From an uncultured Gammaproteobacteria bacterium (GTDB lineage Bacteria; Pseudomonadota; Gammaproteobacteria; Pseudomonadales; Azotimanducaceae): 64,000 bases of DNA. Positions 46,497-56,734 of the stretch are shown here, in pieces. Under the pieces are notes generated by a model. The model was not told where the DNA came from and did no database searches. It saw nothing but the letters and a program-made list of their open reading frames with translations. The position numbers were made by a program, and so were the translations under genes. The DNA lies in the NCBI GenBank assembly GCA_913045175.1, contig CAJWQG010000003.1:1-64000 (forward strand), given 5' to 3'. Numbering within the stretch: position 1 is the stretch's first letter; each line of letters opens with the position of its first letter.

Positions 46497-47835
46497 TCGC
46501 AATAGAACTCGATGGCGCATTCTGCGTCAGCTCTTTCCCTTACTCTTATTTTTTACCTTCCAAGGTAGCGTCGCGACTACCATTGACCAGGTGCGTATCC
46601 ACCAATCACCCGAGAAGACGCGTGTGGTTTTCGATCTGGGTAACGCGGTGGAACATCGATTGTTTTCGCTGGATGCGCCAATGCGTCTCGTGGTCGACAT
46701 TGACGACGCGTCTCTTGCGGCGGATCTAACGAAGATAGATTTGAAAAACTCGCCTATAGCAAACATCCGCAGCGCGGTGCGAAACGACAGCGATCTTCGC
46801 GTCGTTTTTGATCTGAGTGAATTAGTAAAGCCCAGAAGTTTCGTTTTAAAGCCAATCATGCAATACGGCGACAGACTGGTTGTGGATCTCTACGCGGACG
46901 GACAGAGAGAGGAGTCGTTTAGTAAAGAAGACCTGTTCAAACAGCAGATGCGCGACGTCATCGTAGCTATCGATGCCGGGCATGGCGGAGAAGATCCTGG
47001 GGCAATTGGTCATGGAAATATTTTGGAAAAAGAGGTTGTCTTCTCCATCTCCTCGATGATCTATGATCTGTTTGCCAGGGAACCCGGCTATCGCGGCTTG
47101 ATGATTCGGGAAGGTGACTATTACGTTGAATTACGCCGAAGGACGCGCATAGCACACGATAGCTCAGCCGACATTCTTCTCTCCATTCATGCCGACGCAT
47201 TTGATTCACCCAAGGTTTCTGGTGCTTCGGTATATGCCCTTTCTGACAAGGGTGCGACGAGTGAGGCTGCAAGAATTCTGGCGGAACAGGAAAACCGTGC
47301 AGATTTAATTGGCGGGGTAGGTGGCGTATCACTGCATGATAAGGACGACTTGTTAGTTGAGGTATTGCTGGATCTTGTGACTACTGCGAGTCTGTCAGCA
47401 AGTCTCGATATGGGGGATAAGATTATCGGAGAGATAGGCAGGGTCAACAAATTGCATAAACGCAGTGTTGAGCAGGCGGGTTTTGTGGTACTAAAGTCTC
47501 CGGAAATTCCTTCGTTGTTAATTGAAACTGGGTATATCTCCAATCCATCGGAAGCGAAAAAGCTGGCGAGTAAGCGGCATCAGAGAAAAATAGCAGAGGC
47601 CATTTTTAGGGGGGCTCGTACGTATATGCAGGGCAATCCACCCCCTGGTTCTTTGCTCGCGTGGCAAAGGGATGATGGCAGTGTAAAACTGACTACCTAT
47701 GTCATTGTTCGCGGTGATACCTTATCGGAGATAGCCAGTCGTTACCGGGTAAGTTCGGACAATATAAAAAGGGTTAATGGATTGCGAAGTGACAGGATTA
47801 GAATTGGGCAGGTGCTGAAAATACCCGCGAGCTAG
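46483..47835 (+). CDS. amiB: N-acetylmuramoyl-L-alanine amidase with AMIN and LysM domains
   Basis: A periplasmic amidase that splits septal peptidoglycan during cell separation. The 450-residue protein has a signal peptide (about 1-30), an AMIN targeting domain (about 32-135), an Amidase_3 zinc domain (about 160-385; DAGHGGEDPGA, NILEKEV and SIHADAF supply zinc ligands, LLIETGYISN the catalytic Glu) and one C-terminal LysM (about 405-448). ATG at 46483 lies inside tsaE. The stop TAG (47833-47835) lies within the first six bases of a 130-bp repeat copy, so the repeat supplies the stop. Confidence 0.95.
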   Translation: MIRTNRNRTRWRILRQLFPLLLFFTFQGSVATTIDQVRIHQSPEKTRVVFDLGNAVEHRLFSLDAPMRLVVDIDDASLAADLTKIDLKNSPIANIRSAVRNDSDLRVVFDLSELVKPRSFVLKPIMQYGDRLVVDLYADGQREESFSKEDLFKQQMRDVIVAIDAGHGGEDPGAIGHGNILEKEVVFSISSMIYDLFAREPGYRGLMIREGDYYVELRRRTRIAHDSSADILLSIHADAFDSPKVSGASVYALSDKGATSEAARILAEQENRADLIGGVGGVSLHDKDDLLVEVLLDLVTTASLSASLDMGDKIIGEIGRVNKLHKRSVEQAGFVVLKSPEIPSLLIETGYISNPSEAKKLASKRHQRKIAEAIFRGARTYMQGNPPPGSLLAWQRDDGSVKLTTYVIVRGDTLSEIASRYRVSSDNIKRVNGLRSDRIRIGQVLKIPAS

Positions 47836-47959
47836 TTTCTGTCCGCAAAGTCCTGGATCTGCGCAAGGAGAAGCGACATTCCAAAGGAAATAGGCATGAA
47901 AATAATTACTTGCAAGGAAACTAGAGGCACGATGTTGGGTTTCCGGACAAGAACCAGCT
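47830..47959. repeat. 130-bp interspersed repeat, copy 1 (amiB-mutL)
   Basis: This stretch is about 83 percent identical by hand count to 52275-52404, with equal length and no large gap. It begins AGCTAGTTTCTGTCC and ends in the near-inverse GAACCAGCT. An internal segment TTGCAAGGAAACTAG (47910-47924) is also the inverse of the left end, so the transcript could fold with the left end pairing to either. Conserved blocks are GAAGCGACATTCC and AAACTAGAGGCACGA. It supplies the amiB stop codon and fills most of the gap before mutL. It could be a MITE-type element or a structured RNA; no ORF is present. Confidence 0.75.
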
Positions 47960-47992
47960 AGGCAAAAAGAGATACGAGTCGAGACGAAGTCA

Positions 47993-49732
47993 GTGGTGAG
48001 AATAAAACAATTAACGGCAAAGCTAGCGAATCAAATTGCGGCAGGCGAGGTGGTCGAGCGTCCTTCTTCTGTCGTAAAGGAGTTGCTCGAGAATAGTCTT
48101 GATGCATCCAGTACGCAGATCGACGTTCAGGTTGAAGCCGGTGGTACGCGATTGATCAAAATACGTGACAATGGCCTGGGCATAAAAAAACAGGATCTGG
48201 TGCTTGCGCTATCACGCCACGCCACGAGTAAGATCGAGACGATTTCCGATCTTGAGGCGGTTAGTACGCTTGGTTTTCGTGGGGAAGCGTTGGCCAGTAT
48301 CGCCTCAGTTTCCCATTTGATACTAACCAGTAATGATGGTGAAGGTAAAACGGGGTGGTCGATTGTCGAGGATGAGGAGATTGCACCAGCGGCACACCCT
48401 CGAGGTACAACCGTGGAAGTGCGTGATCTGTTCTTTAATACGCCGGCTCGCCGGAAATTTCTCCGTACCGAACGTACTGAATATCAACGAATTGATGAGA
48501 TTGTTCGTAAGGTCAGCCTTAGTCATCCGGCAGTACACATAACGCTCCACCATGACGGGAAAATGACGCGACGGTATCGAGCGTCGAACTCAACGGAAGA
48601 TGAGCAACGGCGACTTGCGAGTGCGTTTGGGACTTCCTTTGTAGAGAATGCCCTCTACTTCGAAGAAGAAAACCATGGCATGCATCTGTCGGGTTGGGTA
48701 TCGCTACCTACCTACTCTCGTAGTCAAGCGGACCAGCAGTTCTTCTTTGTTAACTCGCGCATGATTAGAGACAAGCTGATCACCCATGCCGTGAAGCAAG
48801 CCTACTCGGACGTGCTGTTTCACGCTCGCCAACCGGTGTTTGCGCTGTTTTTGGATCTTGATCCGAAGACTCTGGACGTTAACGTACATCCTACCAAGCA
48901 CGAGGTCCGGTTTCGCGATTCACGAAACGTTCACGATTTCATATTTCGCGCCATACATAAGGTGTTGGCAGATGTTAGGCCAGAGGATGTTGTAGAACTT
49001 GGTGCGGTTAGTCCGCTGACTTCAACTCCTATCCAATCTAATTTTTCGATGGAAGGATACCGGGGAGGCTCCCGCGTAGGAGAGCAGGTACAGCACTATG
49101 CGGAATTTTTGCGTAGCGTCCCCGAGCCGATTAGCACGAATGAGGATAGTGGTATTCCACCGCTTGGATATGCGGTGGCGCAACTACATGGGATTTACAT
49201 CCTCGCTCAAAATGAAAGGGGACTGGTCATCGTAGATATGCACGCGGCACATGAACGTATCACCTACGAAAGACTCAAGGTCTCGGATGATGGTCTTAAG
49301 ACGCAACCACTTCTGGTGCCGATGACGATTGCAGTTAGTGCGGCTGAGAGCGACGCGGTGGACAACTTTGCTGCGGAACTTGGCAATTTCGGTTTTGATC
49401 TAACACGGGCCTCTGAAGAGTCGCTGATTATCAGAGCTATACCGGCGTTATTATCGCGAGGAAACGCGGAGCAGTTGGTAAGAGATGTATTGGCAGATCT
49501 GGTCGAATTTGGTTCCACATCGAGAATTCAGGCTGAGCGTGACGAGATACTCTCTACCATGGCATGCCATGGATCAATTCGCGCTAACCGGAAACTCTCA
49601 GTCGCTGAAATGAACGCTTTGCTGCGCGATATGGAGGAAACGGAACGAAGTGGTCAGTGCAATCATGGCCGCCCAACTTTTTGTGAACTGACTGTTGGCG
49701 AGCTTGACGGTCTGTTTCTTCGCGGTCGGTGA
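47993..49732 (+). CDS. mutL: DNA mismatch repair protein MutL
   Basis: MutL links MutS mismatch recognition to strand incision. The N-terminal GHKL ATPase (about 1-330) has IAAGEVVERPSSVVKELLE, DNGLGI and TLGFRGEALASI. The C-terminal domain carries DMHAAHERITYE, matching the metal-dependent endonuclease motif DxHAx2Ex4E (Gln replaced by Met), plus ACHGSIRANRKL and CNHGRPT. This is the nicking MutL typical of MutH-less bacteria such as Pseudomonas. 579 residues, GTG start at 47993 or 47996. Its TGA overlaps the miaA GTG. Confidence 0.95.
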   Translation: MVRIKQLTAKLANQIAAGEVVERPSSVVKELLENSLDASSTQIDVQVEAGGTRLIKIRDNGLGIKKQDLVLALSRHATSKIETISDLEAVSTLGFRGEALASIASVSHLILTSNDGEGKTGWSIVEDEEIAPAAHPRGTTVEVRDLFFNTPARRKFLRTERTEYQRIDEIVRKVSLSHPAVHITLHHDGKMTRRYRASNSTEDEQRRLASAFGTSFVENALYFEEENHGMHLSGWVSLPTYSRSQADQQFFFVNSRMIRDKLITHAVKQAYSDVLFHARQPVFALFLDLDPKTLDVNVHPTKHEVRFRDSRNVHDFIFRAIHKVLADVRPEDVVELGAVSPLTSTPIQSNFSMEGYRGGSRVGEQVQHYAEFLRSVPEPISTNEDSGIPPLGYAVAQLHGIYILAQNERGLVIVDMHAAHERITYERLKVSDDGLKTQPLLVPMTIAVSAAESDAVDNFAAELGNFGFDLTRASEESLIIRAIPALLSRGNAEQLVRDVLADLVEFGSTSRIQAERDEILSTMACHGSIRANRKLSVAEMNALLRDMEETERSGQCNHGRPTFCELTVGELDGLFLRGR

Positions 49733-50673
49733 GCGAAAAGCCGAAGGTCCTTGTTATTACAGGACCTACAGCGAGCGGGAAGTCCGGTCTGGCCGAGGGG
49801 CTGGCGTCAAGATTTCCAATTGACCTTATATGCGCCGATTCGGCCACGGTCTATCGGGGAATGGATATTGGAACCGCGAAGCCCACGTCTTCCATGCGTG
49901 AGCAGATTCCTCATCATCTGGTCGATATTCGAGATCCATCCCAGCCATACTCTGCTGCAGAGTTCAGGCGCGATGCAACGGAGGTAGTCGCGGATGTTCT
50001 CGCTCAGGGCCGAATTCCCTGTCTTGTAGGCGGAACTATGTTGTATCTCAAGGCCCTCAAAGAGGGAATTGCCGAGCTGCCTGCAGCAGACCCGGCAGTG
50101 AGGGAACAGATTTTGCAACAAGCCAACGCTCATGGTTGGCCGGAAGTTCATAAGCGTCTTGCTGAAGTTGATCCCGAGTCTGCAGCAAGAATTCACAGCA
50201 ATGATCCTCAGCGGCTGCAACGAGCACTGGAAGTTTTTGAAATTACAGGGCGAACGTTAACCGAACACCATGAAGCCTCTGTTCCGGAGTGTCCGTTTGA
50301 TCTTGTAGAATTCGCAGTGATTCCACAAAGGAGTCTGCTTCACCTCAGAATTGCCGAACGTTTCCACGGCATGCTCGAGAAGGGATTTTTGGATGAAGTG
50401 AGAGCACTTTTTGAACGTGATGACCTAAATAGAGAACTCCCTTCTATGAAAGCCGTTGGTTACCGTCAAATCTGGTCGTTTCTGGCAAATGAATTGTCTT
50501 ACGAAGACATGGTAGAAGGTGCCATTGTGGCGACACGTCGCCTGGCAAAGCACCAGTACACGTGGTTGAATGCCTGGCAGGGTTTGCATGTGATGGAAAG
50601 GGCGGAATTGAGCGAAGTCTTGAAAATTCCGCAGGTCAACACCATATTGGTGGAAGGTAACCAACCGGCATAG
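49729..50673 (+). CDS. miaA: tRNA dimethylallyltransferase
   Basis: MiaA prenylates A37 of tRNAs reading UNN codons. The 314 residues begin with the P-loop [18 protein letters not shown], then [36 protein letters not shown] and [10 protein letters not shown], and a C-terminal AVGYRQIW and [12 protein letters not shown]. The GTG at 49729 overlaps the mutL stop (GTGA), giving translational coupling. hfq follows 29 bp later. Confidence 0.96.
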   Translation: MSEKPKVLVITGPTASGKSGLAEGLASRFPIDLICADSATVYRGMDIGTAKPTSSMREQIPHHLVDIRDPSQPYSAAEFRRDATEVVADVLAQGRIPCLVGGTMLYLKALKEGIAELPAADPAVREQILQQANAHGWPEVHKRLAEVDPESAARIHSNDPQRLQRALEVFEITGRTLTEHHEASVPECPFDLVEFAVIPQRSLLHLRIAERFHGMLEKGFLDEVRALFERDDLNRELPSMKAVGYRQIWSFLANELSYEDMVEGAIVATRRLAKHQYTWLNAWQGLHVMERAELSEVLKIPQVNTILVEGNQPA

Positions 50674-50702
50674 CGGTGGGCAACAATAAAAAGGAGTGCA
50701 TC

Positions 50703-50933
50703 ATGTCAAAAGGGCAGTCATTACAAGACCCGTTCCTGAACGCGTTAAGGAAGGACCGCATCCCAGTATCAATTTACCTTGTAAGCGGCATAAAATTGCA
50801 GGGACAAATTGAATCGTTCGACCAGTTTGTCATTTTATTGCGTAACACGGTCAGTCAGATGATCTATAAGTCAGCAATATCGACCGTGGTGCCATCCCGT
50901 AATGTGACGATCGAGGATGAACCAGCATCTTGA
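50703..50933 (+). CDS. hfq: RNA chaperone Hfq (with Ser57)
   Basis: Hfq forms hexameric rings that pair small RNAs with mRNAs. The start is fixed by AAGGAG at 50691-50696, giving 76 residues with a very short C-terminal tail. The core is nearly the E. coli sequence, with Gln8, Asp9, Lys31, Gln41, Phe42, Tyr55 and Lys56 kept. Position 57, however, is Ser ([10 protein letters not shown]) where the proximal-face uridine pocket nearly always has His (YKHAIST). The rim patch reads Arg16-Lys17-Asp18-Arg19. It lies in the miaA-hfq-hflX-hflK-hflC cluster. Confidence 0.96.
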   Translation: MSKGQSLQDPFLNALRKDRIPVSIYLVSGIKLQGQIESFDQFVILLRNTVSQMIYKSAISTVVPSRNVTIEDEPAS

Positions 50934-50965
50934 CCAACAGACATACAGCTACATGATGAATACCA

Positions 50966-52252
50966 TTGTTCTTTGAAAGACCTGAAGCCGGTAGCCGGGC
51001 ATTACTTGTTCACGTCGACCAACGAGATTCAGAGCTCGCAACCTCCGATGAATTGAAAGAACTGGTGGTGTCCGCGAGTCTGGATCCAGTAGGGTGCGTG
51101 ACCAGTAATCGAAGATTTCCCCATCCTGCAACCTTTCTGGGGCAGGGTAAGGTCGATGAAATTGCAAAGTCCATTATTGAAATGCAGGCCGAGTTGGTTG
51201 TTATTGATGCAGAACTCTCTCCTACCCAAGAGCGTAATCTCGAGTTAGCTTTGAGCATCCGAGTGCTTGATCGCACGGGTCTTATTCTTGAGATATTCGC
51301 ATTACGAGCTCGGACTCATGAAGGGAAATTACAGGTTGAACTTGCGCAACTTGCGCACGCTTCGACACGCCTGGTGCGTGGCTGGACGCACCTTGATCGA
51401 CAGAGAGGTGGTTCAGGACGCGGCAGCGGAGCTTCTTCCGGGTTAGGCGGAGCCGGTGAAACTCAGCTGGAAGCTGATCAGAGGATGATACAGGCGAGAA
51501 CCCGTCGTATTGCGGCGCGACTTGAAAAAGTAAGGCGGCAAAGGAAACAAAATCGTCGCTCCAGAAAACGATCAGATGTGAAGACAGTGTCGTTAGCTGG
51601 TTACACCAATGCAGGGAAGTCAACGTTATTCAATCGACTCTGCGAATCAGATGTGTGGGAAGCGGATCAGTTATTCGCCACGCTTGATCCTACGTTACGG
51701 CAGGTGTCCATTCCTGTCGTCGGGAAAGTGGTTATGTCGGATACCGTTGGTTTTATTCGTCAACTGCCCCATACGCTTGTAGATGCGTTTCGAGCGACGC
51801 TTGAAGAGGTAGCCTCCGCAGATCTAATACTGCACGTGGTAGATGTGGCGGCTGATTCTCGTGCCGAACGCATTATTCAGGTCGAAAATGTTCTGCGAGA
51901 GATCGGCGCCGCGAGCGTGCCGACACTGCTCGTTTATAACAAAGTAGATATTAATGGGGGGCAGAGCCGCATCGACCGGGATGCATCAGGTAAACCTGTG
52001 AAAGTATGGTTGTCTGCCCACTCTGGAGACGGATTGGATTTTCTACTGAGTGCAATGGGAGAATTGCTGGCCGATGATCTGATAGAGACACAAATTACAC
52101 TAGCGCCTCATGAGGGAAACCTTCGAGCCAAACTCTTTGCGCTTGGTGCGGTCTTACATGAAGACACGGACCCCAATGGGTGCATACATATGGACCTTCG
52201 AATCGATCAGCGGGATCTGACTCGAATACAGAGGCAGGAGCTAATTAAGTAG
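50966..52252 (+). CDS. hflX: GTPase HflX
   Basis: HflX is a ribosome-associated GTPase that splits stalled or heat-damaged ribosomes. The 428 residues have the N-terminal HflX domain with TFLGQGKVDEI, the glycine-rich linker SGLGGAGETQLEADQR, a coiled coil (about 165-195), and the G domain: G1 AGYTNAGKSTLF, G3 DTVGFIRQLP and G4 NKVD. The TTG at 50966 begins FFERPEAGSRALLVH, the family start; no ATG is in frame upstream before a stop. A 130-bp repeat copy follows. Confidence 0.95.
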   Translation: MFFERPEAGSRALLVHVDQRDSELATSDELKELVVSASLDPVGCVTSNRRFPHPATFLGQGKVDEIAKSIIEMQAELVVIDAELSPTQERNLELALSIRVLDRTGLILEIFALRARTHEGKLQVELAQLAHASTRLVRGWTHLDRQRGGSGRGSGASSGLGGAGETQLEADQRMIQARTRRIAARLEKVRRQRKQNRRSRKRSDVKTVSLAGYTNAGKSTLFNRLCESDVWEADQLFATLDPTLRQVSIPVVGKVVMSDTVGFIRQLPHTLVDAFRATLEEVASADLILHVVDVAADSRAERIIQVENVLREIGAASVPTLLVYNKVDINGGQSRIDRDASGKPVKVWLSAHSGDGLDFLLSAMGELLADDLIETQITLAPHEGNLRAKLFALGAVLHEDTDPNGCIHMDLRIDQRDLTRIQRQELIK

Positions 52253-52274
52253 CGGACAAGTCTGCAAAAGAACA

Positions 52275-52404
52275 AGCTAGTTTCTGTCCACAAAGGTCTG
52301 ATTCTGCGCGAGTAGAAGCGACATTCCAGAGGAAATAGTTAAGAAAACGATTACTTGCAAAGAAACTAGAGGCACGAAGTTGAGTTTCCGTGAAAGAACT
52401 AGCT
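52275..52404. repeat. 130-bp interspersed repeat, copy 2 (hflX-hflK)
   Basis: Second copy of the element at 47830-47959, in the same orientation. It has AGCTAGTTTCTGTCC at the left and AGAACTAGCT at the right, near-perfect terminal inverted repeats of about 10 bases. The internal inverse copy is TTGCAAAGAAACTAG (52355-52369). It starts 22 bp after the hflX stop and ends 67 bp before hflK, so it separates two genes that are usually closely linked. Confidence 0.75.
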
Positions 52405-52471
52405 GGTTTTTACAGCGATATTAATGGGAAAATGGTAGTTTCCCCTAACAAAAGCATGTGGAGATAATTAA

Positions 52472-53599
52472 ATGGCCTGGAATGAGCCTGGTGGCGGAAA
52501 AAATCGTGATCCTTGGGGTAACCGGGACGATCAGGGGCCGCCTGATCTTGATGAAGCGTTTCGCAAGCTGCAAAACAGCTTATCCGATATGTTTGGTGGT
52601 GGTTCTGGCGGCGGCTCGGGTGGTCCCGCGAAGCCGATTAGTTTCAAGTTGATAGGGCTCGGCTTTGGGCTCTTGCTGATCATTTACCTTGGTTCGGGTG
52701 TATATCAGATCGATGAGCAGGAGAAGGGCGTTGTCCTTCGGTTTGGTAAGCTCCTTCCGGGGGTTATTTTGCCAGGCCTACATTGGAACCCTCGGTTTAT
52801 TGACGAAGTATTGGTCGAAAACGTTACGCGGGTTAGATCACGTCCCCATGATTCAGAGATGCTGACCGAGGACGAAAATATCGTTAAGGTCAAGATGACA
52901 GTACAGTACGTCATCAGCGACATCAAAGCATACAAACTCCAGGTGAACTCGCCTGACGAGAGTCTTTATCAGGCTACTGAAAGTGCACTGCGACATGTGG
53001 TCGGGAGCACCGAAATGCATCAGGTGCTGACGGAAGGTCGTGCACAATTGGCGATTGACGTTAAAGAGCGAATTCACACCTACATGGAGCGATACGGTAC
53101 TGGCATCCAGGTAACCCAGGTCAACATTGAAGAAACGGCGCCGCCGGATGCAGTGCGAGCCGCGTTTGACGATGTTATTAAGGCGCGGGAGGACGAAGTT
53201 CGGCTGCGTAACGAGGCAGATGCATATGCGAATCAGGTGATACCGGAAGCTCGCGGTGAGGCCCAGCGATATCTGGAGGAGGCCGAGGGCTACAAGCAGT
53301 CCAAGATTGCGCAGGCGACTGGTGAAGCAGAGCGCTTCAACAAATTGTATGTAGAGTATGCGTTAGCACCAGAGGTTACGCGGGAGCGCATCTATCTGGA
53401 TACTATTGAATCTGTGATGGAAAGCAGTACCAAAGTGATGATAGATGTAGAGGGCGGCAATAATTTGTTGTATCTGCCCCTGGACAAGATAATGCAACAG
53501 AATCAGGCACCATCTCAGGGCTTTACCCCTTCAAGTAGTTCTACAAATATGTCCAGTTCTACAAACCTGTCACCCAATAGTCGTCGAGACAGGAGATAA
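52472..53599 (+). CDS. hflK: FtsH protease regulator subunit HflK
   Basis: HflK and HflC form an inner-membrane cage around FtsH. The 375-residue HflK has the glycine-rich N-terminus (MAWNEPGGGKNRDPWG, GGGSGGGSGG), one transmembrane helix (about 57-77), an SPFH/band 7 domain (about 80-270) and helical C-terminal repeats rich in Glu and Ala. The tail is rich in Ser and Asn. GGAG precedes the ATG. hflC starts 2 bp after its stop. Confidence 0.95.
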   Translation: MAWNEPGGGKNRDPWGNRDDQGPPDLDEAFRKLQNSLSDMFGGGSGGGSGGPAKPISFKLIGLGFGLLLIIYLGSGVYQIDEQEKGVVLRFGKLLPGVILPGLHWNPRFIDEVLVENVTRVRSRPHDSEMLTEDENIVKVKMTVQYVISDIKAYKLQVNSPDESLYQATESALRHVVGSTEMHQVLTEGRAQLAIDVKERIHTYMERYGTGIQVTQVNIEETAPPDAVRAAFDDVIKAREDEVRLRNEADAYANQVIPEARGEAQRYLEEAEGYKQSKIAQATGEAERFNKLYVEYALAPEVTRERIYLDTIESVMESSTKVMIDVEGGNNLLYLPLDKIMQQNQAPSQGFTPSSSSTNMSSSTNLSPNSRRDRR

Positions 53600-53601
53600 T
53601 C

Positions 53602-54474
53602 ATGTCTGCAAAAAAATTCGTCGTAGTCTTTTTACTGCTGGCCGTAGCCATTCTGGGTATGAACTCAATATTCGTTGTCAACGAAATGCAGCGAGCAGTG
53701 TTACTTGAGTTTGGTGCCGTAACACGCGCTGATATCAATCCCGGGTTACACGTTAAGTGGCCTTTTATTAACGATGTGAGGAAGTTTGATGGTCGAGTGC
53801 GGACATCTGATGCGCCTCCTGAACGATTCCTGACGTTGGAAAAGAAGGCGGTTATCGTGGACTCTTTTGCAAAATTCAGGGTAGAAAATGTCGCTACCTA
53901 CTACACCGCAACATCGGGTGACGAAGGCTTGGCGGAGCAACTTCTTAAACAGCGAATCAACAATGGACTTAGAAACGAAATCTCGAAACGTACCTTATAT
54001 GAAGTAGTTTCCGGCGAACGCGATCAGTTGATGCAGGTGTTGACCACTGAGCTAAACGAGGTAGCGCAGGAAGAACTGGGAGTTACTGTAATCGATGTAA
54101 GGGTTAAGCGTATCGACTTACCCCCTGAGGTGAGTCAGTCTGTCTATGATCGTATGAATACAGAGAGGGATATTGAGGCGAGAGAACATCGCGCCAAGGG
54201 ACAGGAGCTTGCGGTCGGTATTCGTGCCGATGCCGAAAAGCAGCGAGAGATAACTCTTGCCGATGCCTATAGTGCCGCCGAGCAAATTCGAGGTGAAGGA
54301 GATGCCGAGGCAGCAGCAACCTATGCGGCAGCGTTCACTAAGGACAAAGAATTCTACAAGTTCTATCGCAGCATGGATGCCTATAAGAAGTCCTTTGCCA
54401 GTAAAAGCGATGTCCTGCTAATTGATACCGACAGTGATTTCTTTAAATATATGAACAATAGCGGGCAGAAGTAG
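53602..54474 (+). CDS. hflC: FtsH protease regulator subunit HflC
   Basis: Partner of HflK. It has an N-terminal transmembrane helix (about 5-25), an SPFH domain with MQRAVLLEFGAV, GLHVKWPFINDVRKFDGR and DVRVKRIDLPPEVSQSVYDRM, and a C-terminal helix with TYAAAFTKDKEFYKFYRSMDAYKKSF. The 290-residue length is normal. AGGAGA precedes the ATG. The DUF2065 gene follows. Confidence 0.96.
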   Translation: MSAKKFVVVFLLLAVAILGMNSIFVVNEMQRAVLLEFGAVTRADINPGLHVKWPFINDVRKFDGRVRTSDAPPERFLTLEKKAVIVDSFAKFRVENVATYYTATSGDEGLAEQLLKQRINNGLRNEISKRTLYEVVSGERDQLMQVLTTELNEVAQEELGVTVIDVRVKRIDLPPEVSQSVYDRMNTERDIEAREHRAKGQELAVGIRADAEKQREITLADAYSAAEQIRGEGDAEAAATYAAAFTKDKEFYKFYRSMDAYKKSFASKSDVLLIDTDSDFFKYMNNSGQK

Positions 54475-54498
54475 ACCGTATCAACGCGAGGATCTGAG

Positions 54499-54687
54499 GT
54501 GTTGTGGCACGACCTGGGCGTTGCGCTGTGTCTGGTTATGGTCATTGAAGGAATCATGCCGTTCCTTTTCCCCAAACATTGGAAGGAGTCGATGCTGAAG
54601 ATCGCAGAGATCGACGACAAAGCAATGCGTGCCTTTAGCCTGGCTATGATGTTGATTGGTACGGGGCTGTTATATCTCATTAATTAA
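54499..54687 (+). CDS. DUF2065 small membrane protein (YjeT-like)
   Basis: A 62-residue protein with two hydrophobic helices (about 6-24 and 45-60) separated by LFPKHWKESMLKIAEIDDKAMRAFS. This matches DUF2065, found between hflC and purA in E. coli and Pseudomonas. Its function is unknown; the position suggests a link to HflKC. The start is GTG at 54499 or TTG at 54502. Confidence 0.85.
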   Translation: MLWHDLGVALCLVMVIEGIMPFLFPKHWKESMLKIAEIDDKAMRAFSLAMMLIGTGLLYLIN

Positions 54688-54702
54688 AGCCAGCCAGGTT
54701 AG

Positions 54703-55977
<1,275 letters not shown>

Positions 55978-55996
55978 ATTCCTGGTGGTGCGAACT

Positions 55997-56443
55997 TCAG
56001 AGAACAGAAGCGGACGCTATGGTTACGGATTCGGCACTCAGATCCAAATAACCGGGGCGAGATAAAATCACCTGTGAAGTCGGAAAGGTGCCCGATGCTG
56101 TGACTCCTACCTGCCCTGTTGTGTCGTTTGCGCCGCCAACAGAAAAGGCGTTCCCTTCCCCTGGAGCAATTTGACCGGTCGAGTTATAGACTGCGATCCA
56201 GTTAGAAGAGCTGGACGGAACGCTAACAGTCTGATTTAGCGTGCTTTGTACATGTCCTTTCACGAAAGTCGTATCGGTGAGGCGCCGCGCTTCTTCGTAG
56301 TGAGCCTGTACTTTGCTCATGTTGGCCGTTCTAATGTAGTCCTGATAGGCGGGCAGGGCGACGGCAGTGAGAATGCCGATAATTGCGACAACGATCATTA
56401 ACTCGATCAGCATAAAACCAGCGGTCTTTGATGTGTTAACCAT
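55997..56443 (-). CDS. pilA: Type IV major pilin-like protein
   Basis: A 148-residue prepilin. The class III signal is short (MVNTSKTAG), and cleavage after Gly gives [20 protein letters not shown], with Glu5 conserved. The mature N-terminal helix continues [25 protein letters not shown]. The C-terminal globular part shows no Cys pair, unlike classical PilA with a disulfide-bonded D-region. It stands alone between purA and tRNA-Leu, with no pilB, pilC or pilD nearby. The frame is intact, although a PilB/GspE-like ATPase and a FimX homologue elsewhere in the window are broken. A minor or accessory pilin role is possible. Confidence 0.88.
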   Translation of the reverse strand: MVNTSKTAGFMLIELMIVVAIIGILTAVALPAYQDYIRTANMSKVQAHYEEARRLTDTTFVKGHVQSTLNQTVSVPSSSSNWIAVYNSTGQIAPGEGNAFSVGGANDTTGQVGVTASGTFPTSQVILSRPGYLDLSAESVTIASASVL

Positions 56444-56593
56444 GAGGAAACCGTATTAACCGGTCAAATGATCGGCATCTATTGTTTAAGGTATCGTCAT
56501 TTAAGCAAAAATGCTGAGGGAATTGCCGAAAGTTTTGTAAACGTTATGTTAGTGGCTTTTTGATAGTGCTGGGACTTTATTGTCCTGTATTGT

Positions 56594-56680
56594 TGGTGCC
56601 GAGGAGAGGACTTGAACCTCCACGGGGTTTCCCCCACTAGCACCTGAAGCTAGCGTGTCTACCAATTTCACCACCTCGGC
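56594..56680 (-). tRNA. tRNA-Leu (anticodon CAG)
   Basis: The minus strand folds into a long-variable-arm tRNA. The acceptor GCCGAGG pairs with CCTCGGC, followed by A and an encoded CCA. The anticodon arm CTAGC-TTCAGGT-GCTAG gives anticodon CAG, reading CUG. The variable arm GGGG-GAAA-CCCC is a hairpin and the T arm contains TTCAAGT. It is 87 nt long. It lies between pilA and rnr, the same place as a tRNA-Leu in Pseudomonas. Confidence 0.97.
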
Positions 56681-56734
56681 GTGGGACGCGGAAGATTACT
56701 AGTGCATCACAGCGCTGTCAATTATCAGACGGGT

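Noticed and set aside
47830-52404. Integron attC sites as an explanation for the two 130-bp repeats
   Set aside because: No GTTRRRY/RYYYAAC core sites are seen and the flanking genes are conserved housekeeping genes, not cassettes.
56500-56540. Sigma-54 promoter for pilA on the minus strand
   Set aside because: A TTGCT matching the -12 element is present, but the -24 half lacks the GG, so the match is too weak to claim.
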